NCBI RefSeq assembly: GCF_028863945.1
Contig: NZ_JARBEA010000002.1
Span: 1-64,000 of the forward strand
DNA from: Jeotgalibaca caeni
Lineage (GTDB): Bacteria > Bacillota > Bacilli > Lactobacillales > Aerococcaceae
DNA: 64,000 bases
Reading direction: 5' to 3'
The notes below the pieces were generated by a model. It saw only the letters and a list, made by a program, of their open reading frames with translations. It was not told the origin of the DNA and did not search any database. Position 1 is the stretch's first letter. The number at the start of each line of letters is the position of its first letter. Made by a program: the position numbers and the translations under genes. This document shows positions 8,071 through 17,315 of the stretch, in pieces.

Positions 8071-8586
8071 TTAACTAATTTTTGAAATACTATCGATTCG
8101 TTGTTCGATATAGGCATGAACTTGATTGCGCGGAATATCCAACGCCACCGCAAATTCGCCGTACAATAATTCTTCTGCTTTTCGCATGAAGAACTTGTCT
8201 GTTTGACCCATTTTTTTGTTCTTGGTTTCAGCAATTCTTCCCTTTTCATATACAGAAATAATCAGCTGAATCAAGTCTTCACAGTCATTGGATTGAAGAA
8301 CCGTTGTATATTTTTCCTTCAAGAGGGATGCATTTGTTGGCCCTCCTGTTTCGGCTTGAATATGGGGAATCTGATCAATGAGCTCATCTGCAATTTCTTT
8401 AGAAATGACTGGCCTCATGAATATCTTCGTGTCGACCGGGGTGTATACTCTCCCATTGCGATACAGCGGTTGAAGTGCATAATACAACTTCTCAGCATCG
8501 ACACCCGTAATATCAAGTTTTTCCATCGCCTCGACTTTACAAACACCTTCATTACCGTAGACAACATAATCATTTACTTGATACAA
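8071..8586 (-). CDS. CarD/CdnL-family transcriptional regulator
   Basis: A 172-residue protein. The N-terminal 60 residues (YQVNDYVVYGNEGVCKVEAM...YYALQPLYRNGRVYTPVD) form the RNA polymerase-interacting domain shared by CarD and Mfd, and the rest is the helical DNA-contacting region. Proteins of this family bind the polymerase beta subunit and stabilise open promoter complexes. The start is the TTG at 8586, 6 nt after AAAGGAGG; it gives the usual MYQVNDYVVYG start, whereas the upstream ATG adds residues overlapping the binding site. It has its own promoter (TATAAT near 8650) and terminator. Target promoters are unknown. Confidence 0.88.
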   Translation of the reverse strand: MYQVNDYVVYGNEGVCKVEAMEKLDITGVDAEKLYYALQPLYRNGRVYTPVDTKIFMRPVISKEIADELIDQIPHIQAETGGPTNASLLKEKYTTVLQSNDCEDLIQLIISVYEKGRIAETKNKKMGQTDKFFMRKAEELLYGEFAVALDIPRNQVHAYIEQRIDSISKIS

Positions 8587-8713
8587 TTTTTGTCCTCCTT
8601 TGAATTGACCCAAGCTCATTGAGCTACCAGCTACATTGTTATATTCCTATTATAACAGATTTTGGATTTTTTCTCTAATGGCAAAATGTTGAAGTAAATT
8701 TATACATTGAAAA

Positions 8714-8760
8714 AGAGTGCCAGAAGTGTCGGGTTTCTTGTCCATCACTTCTAGCACTCT
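8714..8760 (-). terminator. dgkB terminator
   Basis: Stem AGAGTGCCAGAAGTG (8714-8728) with CACTTCTAGCACTCT (8746-8760), one mismatch, 17-nt loop; on the minus strand it is followed by TTTTT. Confidence 0.75.
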
Positions 8761-8765
8761 CTCTT

Positions 8766-9755
8766 TTATTCTGTCTTGTCTTTCTCTGCCTGCAAATCAT
8801 CCATCATATCCATGAACGCTTCGCGTTCTGCTTGAGAATCGATTGCTTCTGCATAATCATAGCGATTACCGATAATCTTGATGTGTTGTTGCAGATTTAC
8901 GAAAGTAGTCGGCTCATCGCCACCATACTCTCCGTCTAGATTAATCATAATCCGTTGATTGTCTTTGGATTCCACTTTTACAAAGTTGGTCTTCGCGTAC
9001 AACACTTGCGAGTGCCCAATATGTTTTCCCCCGTTTAATACGGAACCAATAATTTGAAGAATCTCAAAAATATTAGCGGTTTTTACAACAAATAAGGAAA
9101 ATTTACCGTCGCCTAACACAATATCTGGATCCAGCATTTCGAAGCCACCCGTAGAATTGGTCATGGCTACGAAAAACATAGACGCCTTCCCATCATACAC
9201 GCCACCTTCATATTCAATATGCATATGGATCGGCTTGATGTTGGGCAATTTCTCTGCACCTTTTACGAGGTAAGCTAAATATCCAAAAGCTGTTTTCAAC
9301 TTGGTCGGAACTTCATAAGTCAAGTCCGTCAAGTATCCGCCTGCTGCGATATTTACGAAGTACTGCTGGTTTGCACGACCAATATCCATTGGAATCTCGT
9401 GCCCGGCCGCAATCACACGCGCTGCATCCAAGAGACTTGCACGCGGAATCTTCAACGCTCGCGCATAATCATTTGTCGTACCGGCTGGAATAATTCCAAC
9501 GGTGGGACGTTTTTCTAAGTCGGCAATTCCGTTAATGACTTCATTTACGGTGCCATCTCCACCAGCAGCCACAATTAAATCAAAGCCAGAAATGGCAGCC
9601 CTTCTTGCTTCCTTAGCCGCTGATTTGGGCTCAGGCGTAGTCGCAAAAGCGCTGGCTTCATATCCTGCTTCTTCTAGAATTTGCAGAATATCAATCATAT
9701 TCCTTTTTAATTGTTCCCGCCCCGCAGACGGATTGTAAATTACTCGTGCCTTCAT
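8766..9755 (-). CDS. dgkB: Diacylglycerol kinase
   Basis: A 329-residue lipid kinase that phosphorylates diacylglycerol at the inner membrane face. In Gram-positive bacteria this recycles diacylglycerol left by lipoteichoic acid synthesis, consistent with LtaS encoded at 44.3 kb. The catalytic domain has YNPSAGR at residue 6, GGDGTVNEV near 65, and PAGTTNDYAR near 90; the second domain carries the GGFEMLDPD and NLDGEYGGDEP segments typical of DgkB. No signal peptide. It has its own promoter (TATAAT near 9810) and terminator. Confidence 0.93.
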   Translation of the reverse strand: MKARVIYNPSAGREQLKRNMIDILQILEEAGYEASAFATTPEPKSAAKEARRAAISGFDLIVAAGGDGTVNEVINGIADLEKRPTVGIIPAGTTNDYARALKIPRASLLDAARVIAAGHEIPMDIGRANQQYFVNIAAGGYLTDLTYEVPTKLKTAFGYLAYLVKGAEKLPNIKPIHMHIEYEGGVYDGKASMFFVAMTNSTGGFEMLDPDIVLGDGKFSLFVVKTANIFEILQIIGSVLNGGKHIGHSQVLYAKTNFVKVESKDNQRIMINLDGEYGGDEPTTFVNLQQHIKIIGNRYDYAEAIDSQAEREAFMDMMDDLQAEKDKTE

Positions 9756-9828
9756 GATTCTGTGCCTCTTCTTTCACTGTCATTAAATCAATTCGTTGGT
9801 TATTATATCATACTTTCCGATCACCAAC

Positions 9829-10653
9829 CTACTTTTCAACAGTGAGTTCTACTTCTACTCCGTAATGATCGCTAACAACCGGCGCATCGATGCCATCAAA
9901 GGTAACTTGATAAGTAGCGACTTGGAAATGACTGGTTAAAAACACATAATCAATTCGTAATTGGTCGGCATTGCCTTCCCAACCGTCAATACTCTTCTCC
10001 ACTGTATAATTCCCATTTCTCTTATCTGCCACCGTGTATGCGTCATTCAAGTAAGGTGCGCTCGCTAGAAGATGGTCATACCCTTCATCGTTACGATCCG
10101 CCGCATTATTGAAGTCTCCCATCAAAAGGAGCGGCAGATTCTTTCCATTCAAATATTCCACTGTCTGTTGCCATTCATATGGAAAACCAGCTTCCCACCA
10201 AGAATAATGACAACTCAAAACCAACACTTCTTGATCCTGAATCAGCGTTTTACCGGCCAGTATCCGCCTTGTATGGTAATCATGAAAGTCGTTTGCGGTT
10301 GAAACTAACAAACTTTCTGGAGAAATGGCTGTTTTCGAAAGAATCGCGGCTCCCTCGGCAAAACGGTCATAACCAAGATGACTCTCGGACCAGCTCCAGT
10401 GATAACGATGTCCGTTCTCCTTCAGTAACTCAACCAGCCGGTAAGCGAAATTGTCTTCGTGAATCGGCCATTGGTCTTCCACTGGATGGAAAAAGGCATC
10501 AACTGGTGCGACATTCGAATCCAATAATTGATTCACTTCCTGCAAGGCAATGATTTCATATTGTTCTTCGCCAATTTTTTCAGCTAATTGCTGGAGCTTC
10601 TGTTCTGGATTTTCCTCCATCCAACTGTGTGTATTCAACGTAAGTAGTTTCAT
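9829..10653 (-). CDS. mapP: Maltose 6'-phosphate phosphatase
   Basis: A 274-residue enzyme of the endonuclease/exonuclease/phosphatase fold with its hallmarks: LTLNTHSW, IALQEVNQL, LMGDFNNAADR, RIDYVFL and VSDHYGVEVEL (last Asp-His catalytic pair). Family members range from nucleases to sugar phosphatases. Its place directly downstream of malT is the same as in Enterococcus faecalis, where MapP removes phosphate from PTS-made maltose 6'-phosphate so that maltose phosphorylase can act. The call rests on that published gene order as well as the fold. The ATG at 10653 is 8 nt after AAAGGA; the ATG at 10662 is too close. A hairpin separates it from malT. Confidence 0.85.
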   Translation of the reverse strand: MKLLTLNTHSWMEENPEQKLQQLAEKIGEEQYEIIALQEVNQLLDSNVAPVDAFFHPVEDQWPIHEDNFAYRLVELLKENGHRYHWSWSESHLGYDRFAEGAAILSKTAISPESLLVSTANDFHDYHTRRILAGKTLIQDQEVLVLSCHYSWWEAGFPYEWQQTVEYLNGKNLPLLLMGDFNNAADRNDEGYDHLLASAPYLNDAYTVADKRNGNYTVEKSIDGWEGNADQLRIDYVFLTSHFQVATYQVTFDGIDAPVVSDHYGVEVELTVEK

Positions 10654-10673
10654 TGTTCCCATCCTTTACAAGA

Positions 10674-10703
10674 AAAGAGGCTGGGACTGACTCCCGCCTC
10701 TTT
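10674..10703 (-). terminator. Intercistronic hairpin between malT and mapP
   Basis: Stem AAAGAGGCtGGGA (10674-10686) with TCCCgCCTCTTT (10692-10703). It has a short U run after it on the minus strand, so it looks like a partial terminator or processing/stability hairpin that would set mapP below malT. The same GAGGCTGGG stem recurs at 34257-34284. Confidence 0.6.
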
Positions 10704-10712
10704 CACAATTTT

Positions 10713-12887
10713 CTATATTTCGAAAGTTCCGATTTGATTTCTAGCAGCTTTTTGTCCGGTTTCAACCAATTTGAATTCCTTCACTTGGTCCCCATTCGTA
10801 AATACTACCACAATCGTCGTTTCTTTTCCTTCTGCTTGAACAGCTTCTAGATTCATTTCTGCAATCAAGTCGCCTGCACGTAATTCTTGCCCTTCTTCTA
10901 TATGAAGAGTAAAGGCGTTATTTTTCAATTCAACGGTATTAATTCCCATATGAACCAAAACTTCGATTCCTTCTTCTGTTACCAAACCAATTGCATGCTT
11001 CGTTGGGAATACTGCTGCAACTTTTCCGTGAATCGGCGCATAAACATTGCCGTTTGTTGGCTCTACAGCGAATCCGTCACCCATCATTTTTTGGGAGAAT
11101 ACAGGATCATTCACTTGGTCAATCGGCATTACTACACCGTCTGCGACCGTTAGAATGTCTCTCTTCACGCCTTGTGCAACTACTTCTGCTGCTTCTTCAG
11201 CAATCGGTTCTTCTACCGTTGTGCGGGCTGGCAAAGCAACGTTCGAATCCAACAAGTCTTGGATGTCTGATTTCAGCACATCCGCCTTTGGACCATAAAC
11301 AGCTTGTACGCCGTTATCTTTTACGATCAAGCCCATTGCTCCTGCTTTCTTCCATTCTTGCTCATTTCCAACAGCAGCTTTGTCTGATACGGTTACACGA
11401 AGTCTTGTCATACAAGCGTCTACGTCAACGATGTTCTCGCGGCCGCCTAGTAGGCCAACAATGGTCGCAGCTTGTTGGTTTACATTCGCTGCACTGCTTT
11501 CAGTGGAAGTTGTTGTTGCTTCTGTACCTTCATTTTCGTAGTTTCCGTTACGTCCTGGTGTAGCAAAGTTGAATTTTTGAATCATGAACTTCGCTATGAA
11601 GTACGTCAATACTGCATAAACAACAACTACAAGTACAAAGCTAATCAGGTCTCTGCCTAATCCTGCTTGTATCGCGATTGGTGTTCTCGTTAGCAACTCA
11701 ATATTACCGAAAGAATGCAAACGCAGCGGCAGGATGTCCGCCATTGCAAAAGCAGTTCCTTGGATAAATGCGTATACCACATACAATGGAACAGCAGCAA
11801 ACATAAACATAAATTCAAGCGGCTCCGTTACCCCAGTCAAGAATACAGCAAGCGCTGCAGAAATATACATGGATTTGTAGCGATCACGTTTGTCAGCATC
11901 CACGTTCTTATACATTGCAAACGCAAGTCCCATCAAGATACCAGAAGCACCAATCATTTGTCCTACTTTGAAACGAGCTGGTGTCCAGCCAGTCAATACG
12001 GATTCATATTGTGCCACATCGGTTCCTCTTAAGTTCACCAAGTCTGTTGCCCAAGCCAACCACAGAGGGTCTTGACCAAACACTTGCGTGCCTGCTTGTG
12101 CACCTGAAAGGATGGTATAAGTTCCACCTAGTTGCGTGTAGTTGATTGGAATCGTCAGCATATGGTGCAAGCCGAACGGCAATAACAAACGTTCCAGTGT
12201 TCCGTACAAGAATGGTGCCAAAATTGGTGCTGTATCTTGCGACTGCGCAATCCATAGACCAAAGTTGTTAATTCCAGCTTGAATGTAGGGCCATACAATT
12301 GCCAACCCTAATGAAATAAGGGTAGACCATAAAATTACCACGAATGGTACGAAGCGTTTTCCGTTAAAGAAGGACAATGCGTCCGGAAGTTTACGGAAGT
12401 TGTAGTACTTGTTGTAGGCCATCGCCCCAACAAAACCAGCGATAATTCCGACGAATACACCCATATTCAAAGCAGGTGCTTCTAATACACTTGTAAAGAA
12501 ACCGTTCACCATAATCTTTGTTCCAAAAATCGTATGAGTAAAAGCTTCAGGATCATTCAACATATCGCCTGTTACACCAAAGATGGAACCGGTAATTCGG
12601 TTAATTAAGACAAACGACACACCTGCAGCGAATGCTCCGCCAGCGCGGTCCTTCGCCCAGCTCCCACCAATTGCAAGAGCAAATAAAATATGCAAGTTCC
12701 CAATGATTGCCCAACCAATATTCTCAATAACGCTACCAGTAGTAACGAGTAATCCTAAATCTTGGTTTATCAAAGGAATGGTTTTACCAATACTGATCAT
12801 CAAACCAGCAGCTGGCATTACTGCGATAACAACCATTAAGGCTTTACCGAATTTTTGCCAAAATTCAAAGTTAAAAACTTTCTTCAC
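10713..12887 (-). CDS. malT: PTS maltose transporter, EIICBA
   Basis: Membrane permease of 724 residues that imports maltose and phosphorylates it with phosphate from HPr. The EIIC domain (about 1-440) has ten or so membrane segments with FGLHHML and GVTEPLEF signatures. The EIIB domain (about 470-550) carries the phosphorylated Cys492 in DACMTRLR. The C-terminal EIIA domain holds His646 in VLVHMGINTV. Start is GTG 12887 after AGGAGG; an upstream ATG at 12935 would run through the operator at 12917-12932. It is divergent from malP with paired MalR-type operators. Substrate is inferred from the mal neighbours; the sequence alone would allow another glucoside. Confidence 0.92.
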   Translation of the reverse strand: MKKVFNFEFWQKFGKALMVVIAVMPAAGLMISIGKTIPLINQDLGLLVTTGSVIENIGWAIIGNLHILFALAIGGSWAKDRAGGAFAAGVSFVLINRITGSIFGVTGDMLNDPEAFTHTIFGTKIMVNGFFTSVLEAPALNMGVFVGIIAGFVGAMAYNKYYNFRKLPDALSFFNGKRFVPFVVILWSTLISLGLAIVWPYIQAGINNFGLWIAQSQDTAPILAPFLYGTLERLLLPFGLHHMLTIPINYTQLGGTYTILSGAQAGTQVFGQDPLWLAWATDLVNLRGTDVAQYESVLTGWTPARFKVGQMIGASGILMGLAFAMYKNVDADKRDRYKSMYISAALAVFLTGVTEPLEFMFMFAAVPLYVVYAFIQGTAFAMADILPLRLHSFGNIELLTRTPIAIQAGLGRDLISFVLVVVVYAVLTYFIAKFMIQKFNFATPGRNGNYENEGTEATTTSTESSAANVNQQAATIVGLLGGRENIVDVDACMTRLRVTVSDKAAVGNEQEWKKAGAMGLIVKDNGVQAVYGPKADVLKSDIQDLLDSNVALPARTTVEEPIAEEAAEVVAQGVKRDILTVADGVVMPIDQVNDPVFSQKMMGDGFAVEPTNGNVYAPIHGKVAAVFPTKHAIGLVTEEGIEVLVHMGINTVELKNNAFTLHIEEGQELRAGDLIAEMNLEAVQAEGKETTIVVVFTNGDQVKEFKLVETGQKAARNQIGTFEI

Positions 12888-12916
12888 GACTTTTCCTCCT
12901 AATTTATGATTGCGTA

Positions 12917-12932
12917 ACGCAATCGGTTTCGT
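12917..12932. promoter_or_regulatory. LacI-type (MalR) operator at malT
   Basis: ACGCAATCGGTTTCGT, a one-mismatch version of the palindrome at 13017-13032. It lies just downstream of the malT -10, where bound repressor would block the start of transcription. Confidence 0.8.
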
Positions 12933-12940
12933 CATTCCCC

Positions 12941-12969
12941 ATTATAGTTGCCCTACCCTTTTTTGTAAA
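12941..12969 (-). promoter_or_regulatory. malT promoter
   Basis: Minus strand -35 TTTACA (12969-12964), 17-nt spacer, -10 TATAAT (12946-12941). Consensus -10 and ideal spacing. Confidence 0.85.
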
Positions 12970-13010
12970 CCCTTTTAGTTATCCTTTATTGTTCTTTTAT
13001 TAAACTTTTA

Positions 13011-13039
13011 TTGACTACGCAATCGGTTGCGTTTATGAT
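13011..13039 (+). promoter_or_regulatory. malP promoter with MalR operator in the spacer
   Basis: -35 TTGACT (13011-13016), 17-nt spacer, -10 TATGAT (13034-13039). The spacer is almost exactly the 16-base palindrome ACGCAATCGGTTGCGT (13017-13032), so a LacI-family repressor on it excludes RNA polymerase. MalR, encoded three genes downstream, is the likely ligand. Confidence 0.88.
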
Positions 13040-13072
13040 GGGTACGTAGAACTCAATGAGGAGGAAAATAAT

Positions 13073-15340
13073 ATGAAACAACAACAGCATCTATTCAATG
13101 TTGACCCTTGGAAAGTATCGCTTAACACATGGGACAAAGAAACTCGCCGCCTACAAGAATCTATGACCAGTATCGGAAATGGTTATATGGGCATGCGCGG
13201 AAACTTCGAAGAATCCTATTCCGGTGATCATCACTCCGGCACATACCTTGCAGGCGTATGGTATCCAGACAAAACCCGTGTTGGTTGGTGGAAAAACGGT
13301 TATCCGGAATATTTCGGAAAAGTAATCAATGCCATCAACTTTACTGCAATGGATCTGTATATCAATGATCAATTAGTAGATTTAGGAAAAGTTGATCCTG
13401 ACGAATTTTATTTAGAACTAGATATGCAGAGCGGAATCTTAAATCGTTCGTTCACGGTAACGATCGCTGACGTAACAGCCCGCTTCACTTTCGAACGTTT
13501 CTTCAGTATCGCTCAAAAAGAAATTGCAGCGATTCGGATGTCCGTCGAAACTGTAGCCGGAACCGGTACGTTGAAGGTTGTTTCAAAGTTAGATGGAAAC
13601 GTAAAGAACGAAGACAGCAACTACGGTGAGATGTTCTGGGAAGAATTGGACCGTGGATCACGTGCAGAGACAAGCTACTTGACGACCCACACGATTCCAA
13701 ATCCATTTGGCGTTGAGCAATTTACTGTTACTGCAGCAATGGAAAATCGGACAACGGCAACAGGTACCATAAAAGAAGCAGACTTCTTGGTAGAAAATCA
13801 CTTTGAATACAATCTTGATCCAGCATCCCCTCTTCAATTTGAAAAACTGATTTCTGTCGTAACTAGCCGAGACATTGAAGAAGCAGAACAAGTGGAGTCT
13901 GCTCTATCTCTTCTAGACGGTCTTTCTTCTTACGATGAACTGAGAGCTGCTCACGTTGCTGCTTGGTTAGAGCGTTGGAAGCTAGCAGACGTAGTTATTG
14001 AAGGCGACGATGCGGCACAACAAGGAATTCGTTTTAACTTGTTCCAATTATTCTCTACTTACTACGGGGAAGACGAGCGTTTGAACATTGGACCGAAAGG
14101 ATTCACCGGCGAGAAATACGGCGGCGCTACCTACTGGGATACAGAAGCTTATGCAGTTCCTTTGTACTTAGCATTGGCTGATCCAAATGTAACGAAGAAC
14201 TTATTAAAATACCGTCACAATCAATTGCCTGGTGCGATTCACAACGCACAGCAACAAGGATTGAAAGGCGCGCTTTACCCAATGGTTACTTTTACAGGTG
14301 TGGAATGCCACAACGAATGGGAAATTACCTTTATGGAAATTCACCGTAATGGCGCAATTCCTTACGCGATTTACAACTACACCAATTACACAGGTGACGA
14401 CAGCTACTTGAAAAATGAAGGTTTGGAAGTATTGGCTGAAGTGGCTCGCTTCTGGGCAGACCGCGTTCATTACTCCAAGCGAGCTGGCAAGTACATGTTG
14501 CACGGTGTAACGGGACCAAACGAGTATGAAAATAACGTGAATAACAACTGGTACACCAATACAATCGCAGCATGGGTGTTGCGCTATACAAGCGAAACGT
14601 ACCAAACATATGCAGCAGAAGCTTCTGTTACAATCTCTGACGAAGAGTTGGCAAATTGGGCGGATATTGTAGAAAATATGTACTACCCTGTCGACGAAGA
14701 AACTGGAGTCTTCATCCAGCATGATACCTTTATGGATAAAGAACTGATGTCGGTTAGCGAATTAGACCCAGCTCACTTGCCATTGAACCAAAAATGGTCA
14801 TGGGATCACATTTTACGTTCTTGTTTTATTAAACAAGCAGATGTCCTGCAAGGAATTTACTTCTTTGGCGACCAGTTTACGGAAGAAGAGAAGCGCAAAA
14901 ACTTTGCTTTCTATGAGCCGATGACGGTTCATGAATCTTCCTTGTCCCCTTCTATTCACGCAATCTTAGCAGCAGAACTAGGCATGGAGGAGAAGGCAGT
15001 AGAAATGTACCAACGTACGGCTCGTCTTGACTTGGATAATTACAACAACGACACGGAAGATGGGCTGCACATCACATCCATGACTGGTAGCTGGTTGGCA
15101 ATCGTTCAAGGGTTTGCGCAAATGAAGACTTGGAACGAGACCTTATCATTCGCACCGTTCGTACCAAATTCTTGGAATCGTTATTCGTTCCACATTAATT
15201 ACCGTGGCCGCCTGTTGTTAATTACGGCTGACAAGGAAACCACTTCAATCCAATTGCTAGAAGGCGAACCACTTTCACTTGAATTATACGGTAAGGCTTA
15301 TCTCTTAGAAGACCGCCTATCCATGGATATTCCACAATAA
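13073..15340 (+). CDS. malP: Maltose phosphorylase (GH65)
   Basis: A 755-residue cytosolic glycoside hydrolase family 65 enzyme that splits maltose with phosphate into glucose and beta-glucose 1-phosphate. An N-terminal beta-sandwich (about 1-270) is followed by an alpha/alpha barrel with [10 protein letters not shown] and the general acid Glu484 in [16 protein letters not shown], then [16 protein letters not shown] and a C-terminal beta domain. Length fits the family. Related GH65 enzymes act on trehalose, kojibiose or nigerose, but mapP and malT next door favour maltose. Start ATG follows GAGGAGG. First gene of malP-pgmB-malR. Confidence 0.92.
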   Translation: MKQQQHLFNVDPWKVSLNTWDKETRRLQESMTSIGNGYMGMRGNFEESYSGDHHSGTYLAGVWYPDKTRVGWWKNGYPEYFGKVINAINFTAMDLYINDQLVDLGKVDPDEFYLELDMQSGILNRSFTVTIADVTARFTFERFFSIAQKEIAAIRMSVETVAGTGTLKVVSKLDGNVKNEDSNYGEMFWEELDRGSRAETSYLTTHTIPNPFGVEQFTVTAAMENRTTATGTIKEADFLVENHFEYNLDPASPLQFEKLISVVTSRDIEEAEQVESALSLLDGLSSYDELRAAHVAAWLERWKLADVVIEGDDAAQQGIRFNLFQLFSTYYGEDERLNIGPKGFTGEKYGGATYWDTEAYAVPLYLALADPNVTKNLLKYRHNQLPGAIHNAQQQGLKGALYPMVTFTGVECHNEWEITFMEIHRNGAIPYAIYNYTNYTGDDSYLKNEGLEVLAEVARFWADRVHYSKRAGKYMLHGVTGPNEYENNVNNNWYTNTIAAWVLRYTSETYQTYAAEASVTISDEELANWADIVENMYYPVDEETGVFIQHDTFMDKELMSVSELDPAHLPLNQKWSWDHILRSCFIKQADVLQGIYFFGDQFTEEEKRKNFAFYEPMTVHESSLSPSIHAILAAELGMEEKAVEMYQRTARLDLDNYNNDTEDGLHITSMTGSWLAIVQGFAQMKTWNETLSFAPFVPNSWNRYSFHINYRGRLLLITADKETTSIQLLEGEPLSLELYGKAYLLEDRLSMDIPQ

Positions 15341-15355
15341 AAGGAGGAAACACTC

Positions 15356-16015
15356 ATGTTTCAAGCAGCGCTATTCGACTTAGACGGTGTCATTACCGAC
15401 ACAGCGGAATACCACTACATTGCCTGGAAACGACTGGCCAATGAATTAGGAATTACTATCGATCGCACTTTCAACGAAAAGCTAAAAGGCGTGAGCCGTG
15501 AAGATTCATTGTCACTCATTCTGGAACATGGCGGTCAAGCAGACCGCTATACGCCAGCAGAGTTCCAAGCTTTTGCGGCTTCAAAAAATGATTACTATGT
15601 AGATTCGATTCAAGACTTTTCTGCAAAAGAGATCTACCCAGGCATCTTAACTCTTTTGAAAGAATTGAAAGCTCGAGATGTGAAGATTGCTCTCGCTTCT
15701 GCAAGCAAAAATGGTCCTTTCTTATTAGAACAAATGGGCTTAACCGACTACTTCGATGCAATCGCAGATCCAGCTGCTGTATCAAACGGCAAACCAGCTC
15801 CCGACTTGTTCTTGTTGGCCGCTGAAATGGTTGGCGTACCGATCGAACAATGTGTGGGAATTGAAGATGCAAAGGCAGGAATTGCAGCCATTAAAGCAGC
15901 CGGTGCCCTTCCAATCGGCGTCGGCCAGCCAGAAGACTTAGGCTCAGACATTGCAATTGTTCCAGACACCGCTCATTTAACCTTTGAGTATTTAGAAAAC
16001 GTTTGGCACGCGTGA
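15356..16015 (+). CDS. pgmB: Beta-phosphoglucomutase
   Basis: A 219-residue HAD-superfamily mutase that converts beta-glucose 1-phosphate, the product of MalP, into glucose 6-phosphate through a bisphosphate intermediate. The nucleophile and acid/base pair are Asp8 and Asp10 in [15 protein letters not shown]. Further signs are GVSREDSL in the cap domain, [10 protein letters not shown] (motif II Ser), the Lys of [10 protein letters not shown] and GIEDAKAGI. Starts 15 bases after malP with AAGGAGG. Confidence 0.95.
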   Translation: MFQAALFDLDGVITDTAEYHYIAWKRLANELGITIDRTFNEKLKGVSREDSLSLILEHGGQADRYTPAEFQAFAASKNDYYVDSIQDFSAKEIYPGILTLLKELKARDVKIALASASKNGPFLLEQMGLTDYFDAIADPAAVSNGKPAPDLFLLAAEMVGVPIEQCVGIEDAKAGIAAIKAAGALPIGVGQPEDLGSDIAIVPDTAHLTFEYLENVWHA

Positions 16016-16078
16016 TTTATTCTTTTGGAAAGGCCTTTCTTGGGTTATGATAGAAGAAAAGAGGAAAGGAGTGAGTAA

Positions 16079-17104
16079 GTGACCGTTACCGTAAAAGACG
16101 TGGCAAAAAAAGCAGGGGTAGCTACCTCTACCGTCTCACGCGTCATCAACGACCATCCTAGTATTTCTGCCGCCACCAAAAAGAAAGTTCGCAAGGTGAT
16201 GGAAGAGATGGGGTATGTGCCCAACAAGGCTGCCCAAAATCTGGGAAAGCGAACAGCCAACGCCATTGGCGTTATTCTCCCACCCCTTGATTCCAAGGAG
16301 CGTCTGGGAAATCCTTTCTACCTGGAAATCATTGAAGCCATTAACGAAGAAGCTCACGAAAATGGAATGGCCACCGCTATCGCGTCTGCACGTAACTTTG
16401 CCAACTTGCTGGATAATGTGCAACAAATGCATTTACAAAAACAAGTGGATGGTTTTATCTTGCTCTACTCAGACCGCTCTGATCCAATCATTGACTACCT
16501 AATCCAGCAAGCAATCCCGTTCACCTTGATTGGCCAGCCCTACCAAAACGAAGAGCAAGTAGCGTATGTAGACAACGATAATCAGTTACTTGGTAAGCAT
16601 GCGGCCGATTATTTAATCAAAAACGGTCATCAGCGCATCCTCTTCATCACCAATACGACTGAGGAACTGATTTATTTCGAACGGTACTTCGGCTACCAGA
16701 AGGCATTGATACTTGCGAAGTTGGAACCTTTCCCAGCTGTGAAGCTTCAACAACCAGAAGATTACATGCATTTTGAACATATTCTTCACGAGACGCAAGC
16801 AACAGCTGCAGTCGTGATTGACGACATTTTTGCGCTACGAGTGTTGCAGCTGGCGCAATTCCATGGTCATCAAGTACCCGATGACCTTTCGATTATCAGC
16901 TTCAACAACTCGATCTTCACAACCTTGCTGCACCCTTATCTCACGAGTATTGATATTGATATTGAAGAGTTAGGCAGACGCGGCACCGATTCGCTCATTG
17001 ACCAGCTGCACCACAAAACAGCTCCAAATGGGATGCGTATCGTGATTCCGCATCAATTAGTCGAGCGCGAAACCGTGCGAAACATCAGTAAACAATTGAT
17101 TTAA
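16079..17104 (+). CDS. malR: LacI-family regulator of the maltose locus
   Basis: A 341-residue repressor. Residues 1-60 are the LacI DNA-binding domain (VTVKDVAKKAGVATSTVSRVINDHPSIS and a hinge helix PNKAAQNLGKR), followed by a periplasmic-binding-protein-like effector domain that should sense maltose or a related sugar. Start is GTG 16079, 7 nt after AAAGGAG. It is the last gene of malP-pgmB-malR, so it probably controls its own operon through the operators at 12917-12932 and 13017-13032. The effector is not known from sequence. A three-hairpin array follows its stop codon. Confidence 0.9.
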   Translation: MTVTVKDVAKKAGVATSTVSRVINDHPSISAATKKKVRKVMEEMGYVPNKAAQNLGKRTANAIGVILPPLDSKERLGNPFYLEIIEAINEEAHENGMATAIASARNFANLLDNVQQMHLQKQVDGFILLYSDRSDPIIDYLIQQAIPFTLIGQPYQNEEQVAYVDNDNQLLGKHAADYLIKNGHQRILFITNTTEELIYFERYFGYQKALILAKLEPFPAVKLQQPEDYMHFEHILHETQATAAVVIDDIFALRVLQLAQFHGHQVPDDLSIISFNNSIFTTLLHPYLTSIDIDIEELGRRGTDSLIDQLHHKTAPNGMRIVIPHQLVERETVRNISKQLI

Positions 17105-17110
17105 ACTTTT

Positions 17111-17250
17111 TGGACAAGTCGGGGTGTATGTTTAGCCTCACTTGTCCATTTTTTCTTTTTTTGGACAAGTGCCTCCTCATTTTATGGCTCACTTGTCCGT
17201 TTTTTACTTTTTTGGACAAGTGAGCTCCTTTCAGGGTCCCCACTTGTCCA
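17111..17250. repeat. Tandem array of three 51-bp hairpin units
   Basis: Three palindromic units with starts near 17111, 17163 and 17214, period about 51. Each has a left arm like GGACAAGTG, a variable middle of 17-20 bases, and a right arm CACTTGTCC, followed by a T-rich spacer (TTTTTTCTTTTTTT, then TTTTTTACTTTTTT). Adjacent units can also pair with each other because arms alternate. It lies between convergent malR and gatB. On the plus strand each unit looks like an intrinsic terminator, so the array may be a tandem terminator for malR. A second array with the same period and related arms is at 58715-58855. Confidence 0.85.
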
Positions 17251-17274
17251 CTTCCGCAAAACCACAAAAATAAA

Positions 17275-17310
17275 AGAGTCGAAGACTGCTTTCCAGCAGT
17301 CCTCGACTCT
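17275..17310 (-). terminator. gatB terminator
   Basis: Stem AGAGTCGAaGACTGCT (17275-17290) with AGCAGTCcTCGACTCT (17295-17310), four-base loop; the minus strand continues TTTTATTTTT. Confidence 0.88.
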
Positions 17311-17315
17311 CTTTT

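Noticed and set aside
10991-11563. Plus-strand open frame of 190 codons opposite malT
   Set aside because: Shadow of the EIIB/EIIA coding region; no binding site and composition typical of antisense frames.
14204-14722. Long antisense open frame within malP
   Set aside because: Entirely inside a clear GH65 gene, no ribosome binding site and Cys/Phe/Val-rich shadow composition.
17111-17250. CRISPR array
   Set aside because: Repeats are internally palindromic and the intervals are low-complexity T-rich or loop sequence; only three units and no cas genes.
17085-17267. Short open frame encoding repeats like HLSKKxKNGQV
   Set aside because: It is a translation of the palindromic array; no ribosome binding site, and the repeats follow the DNA palindromes.
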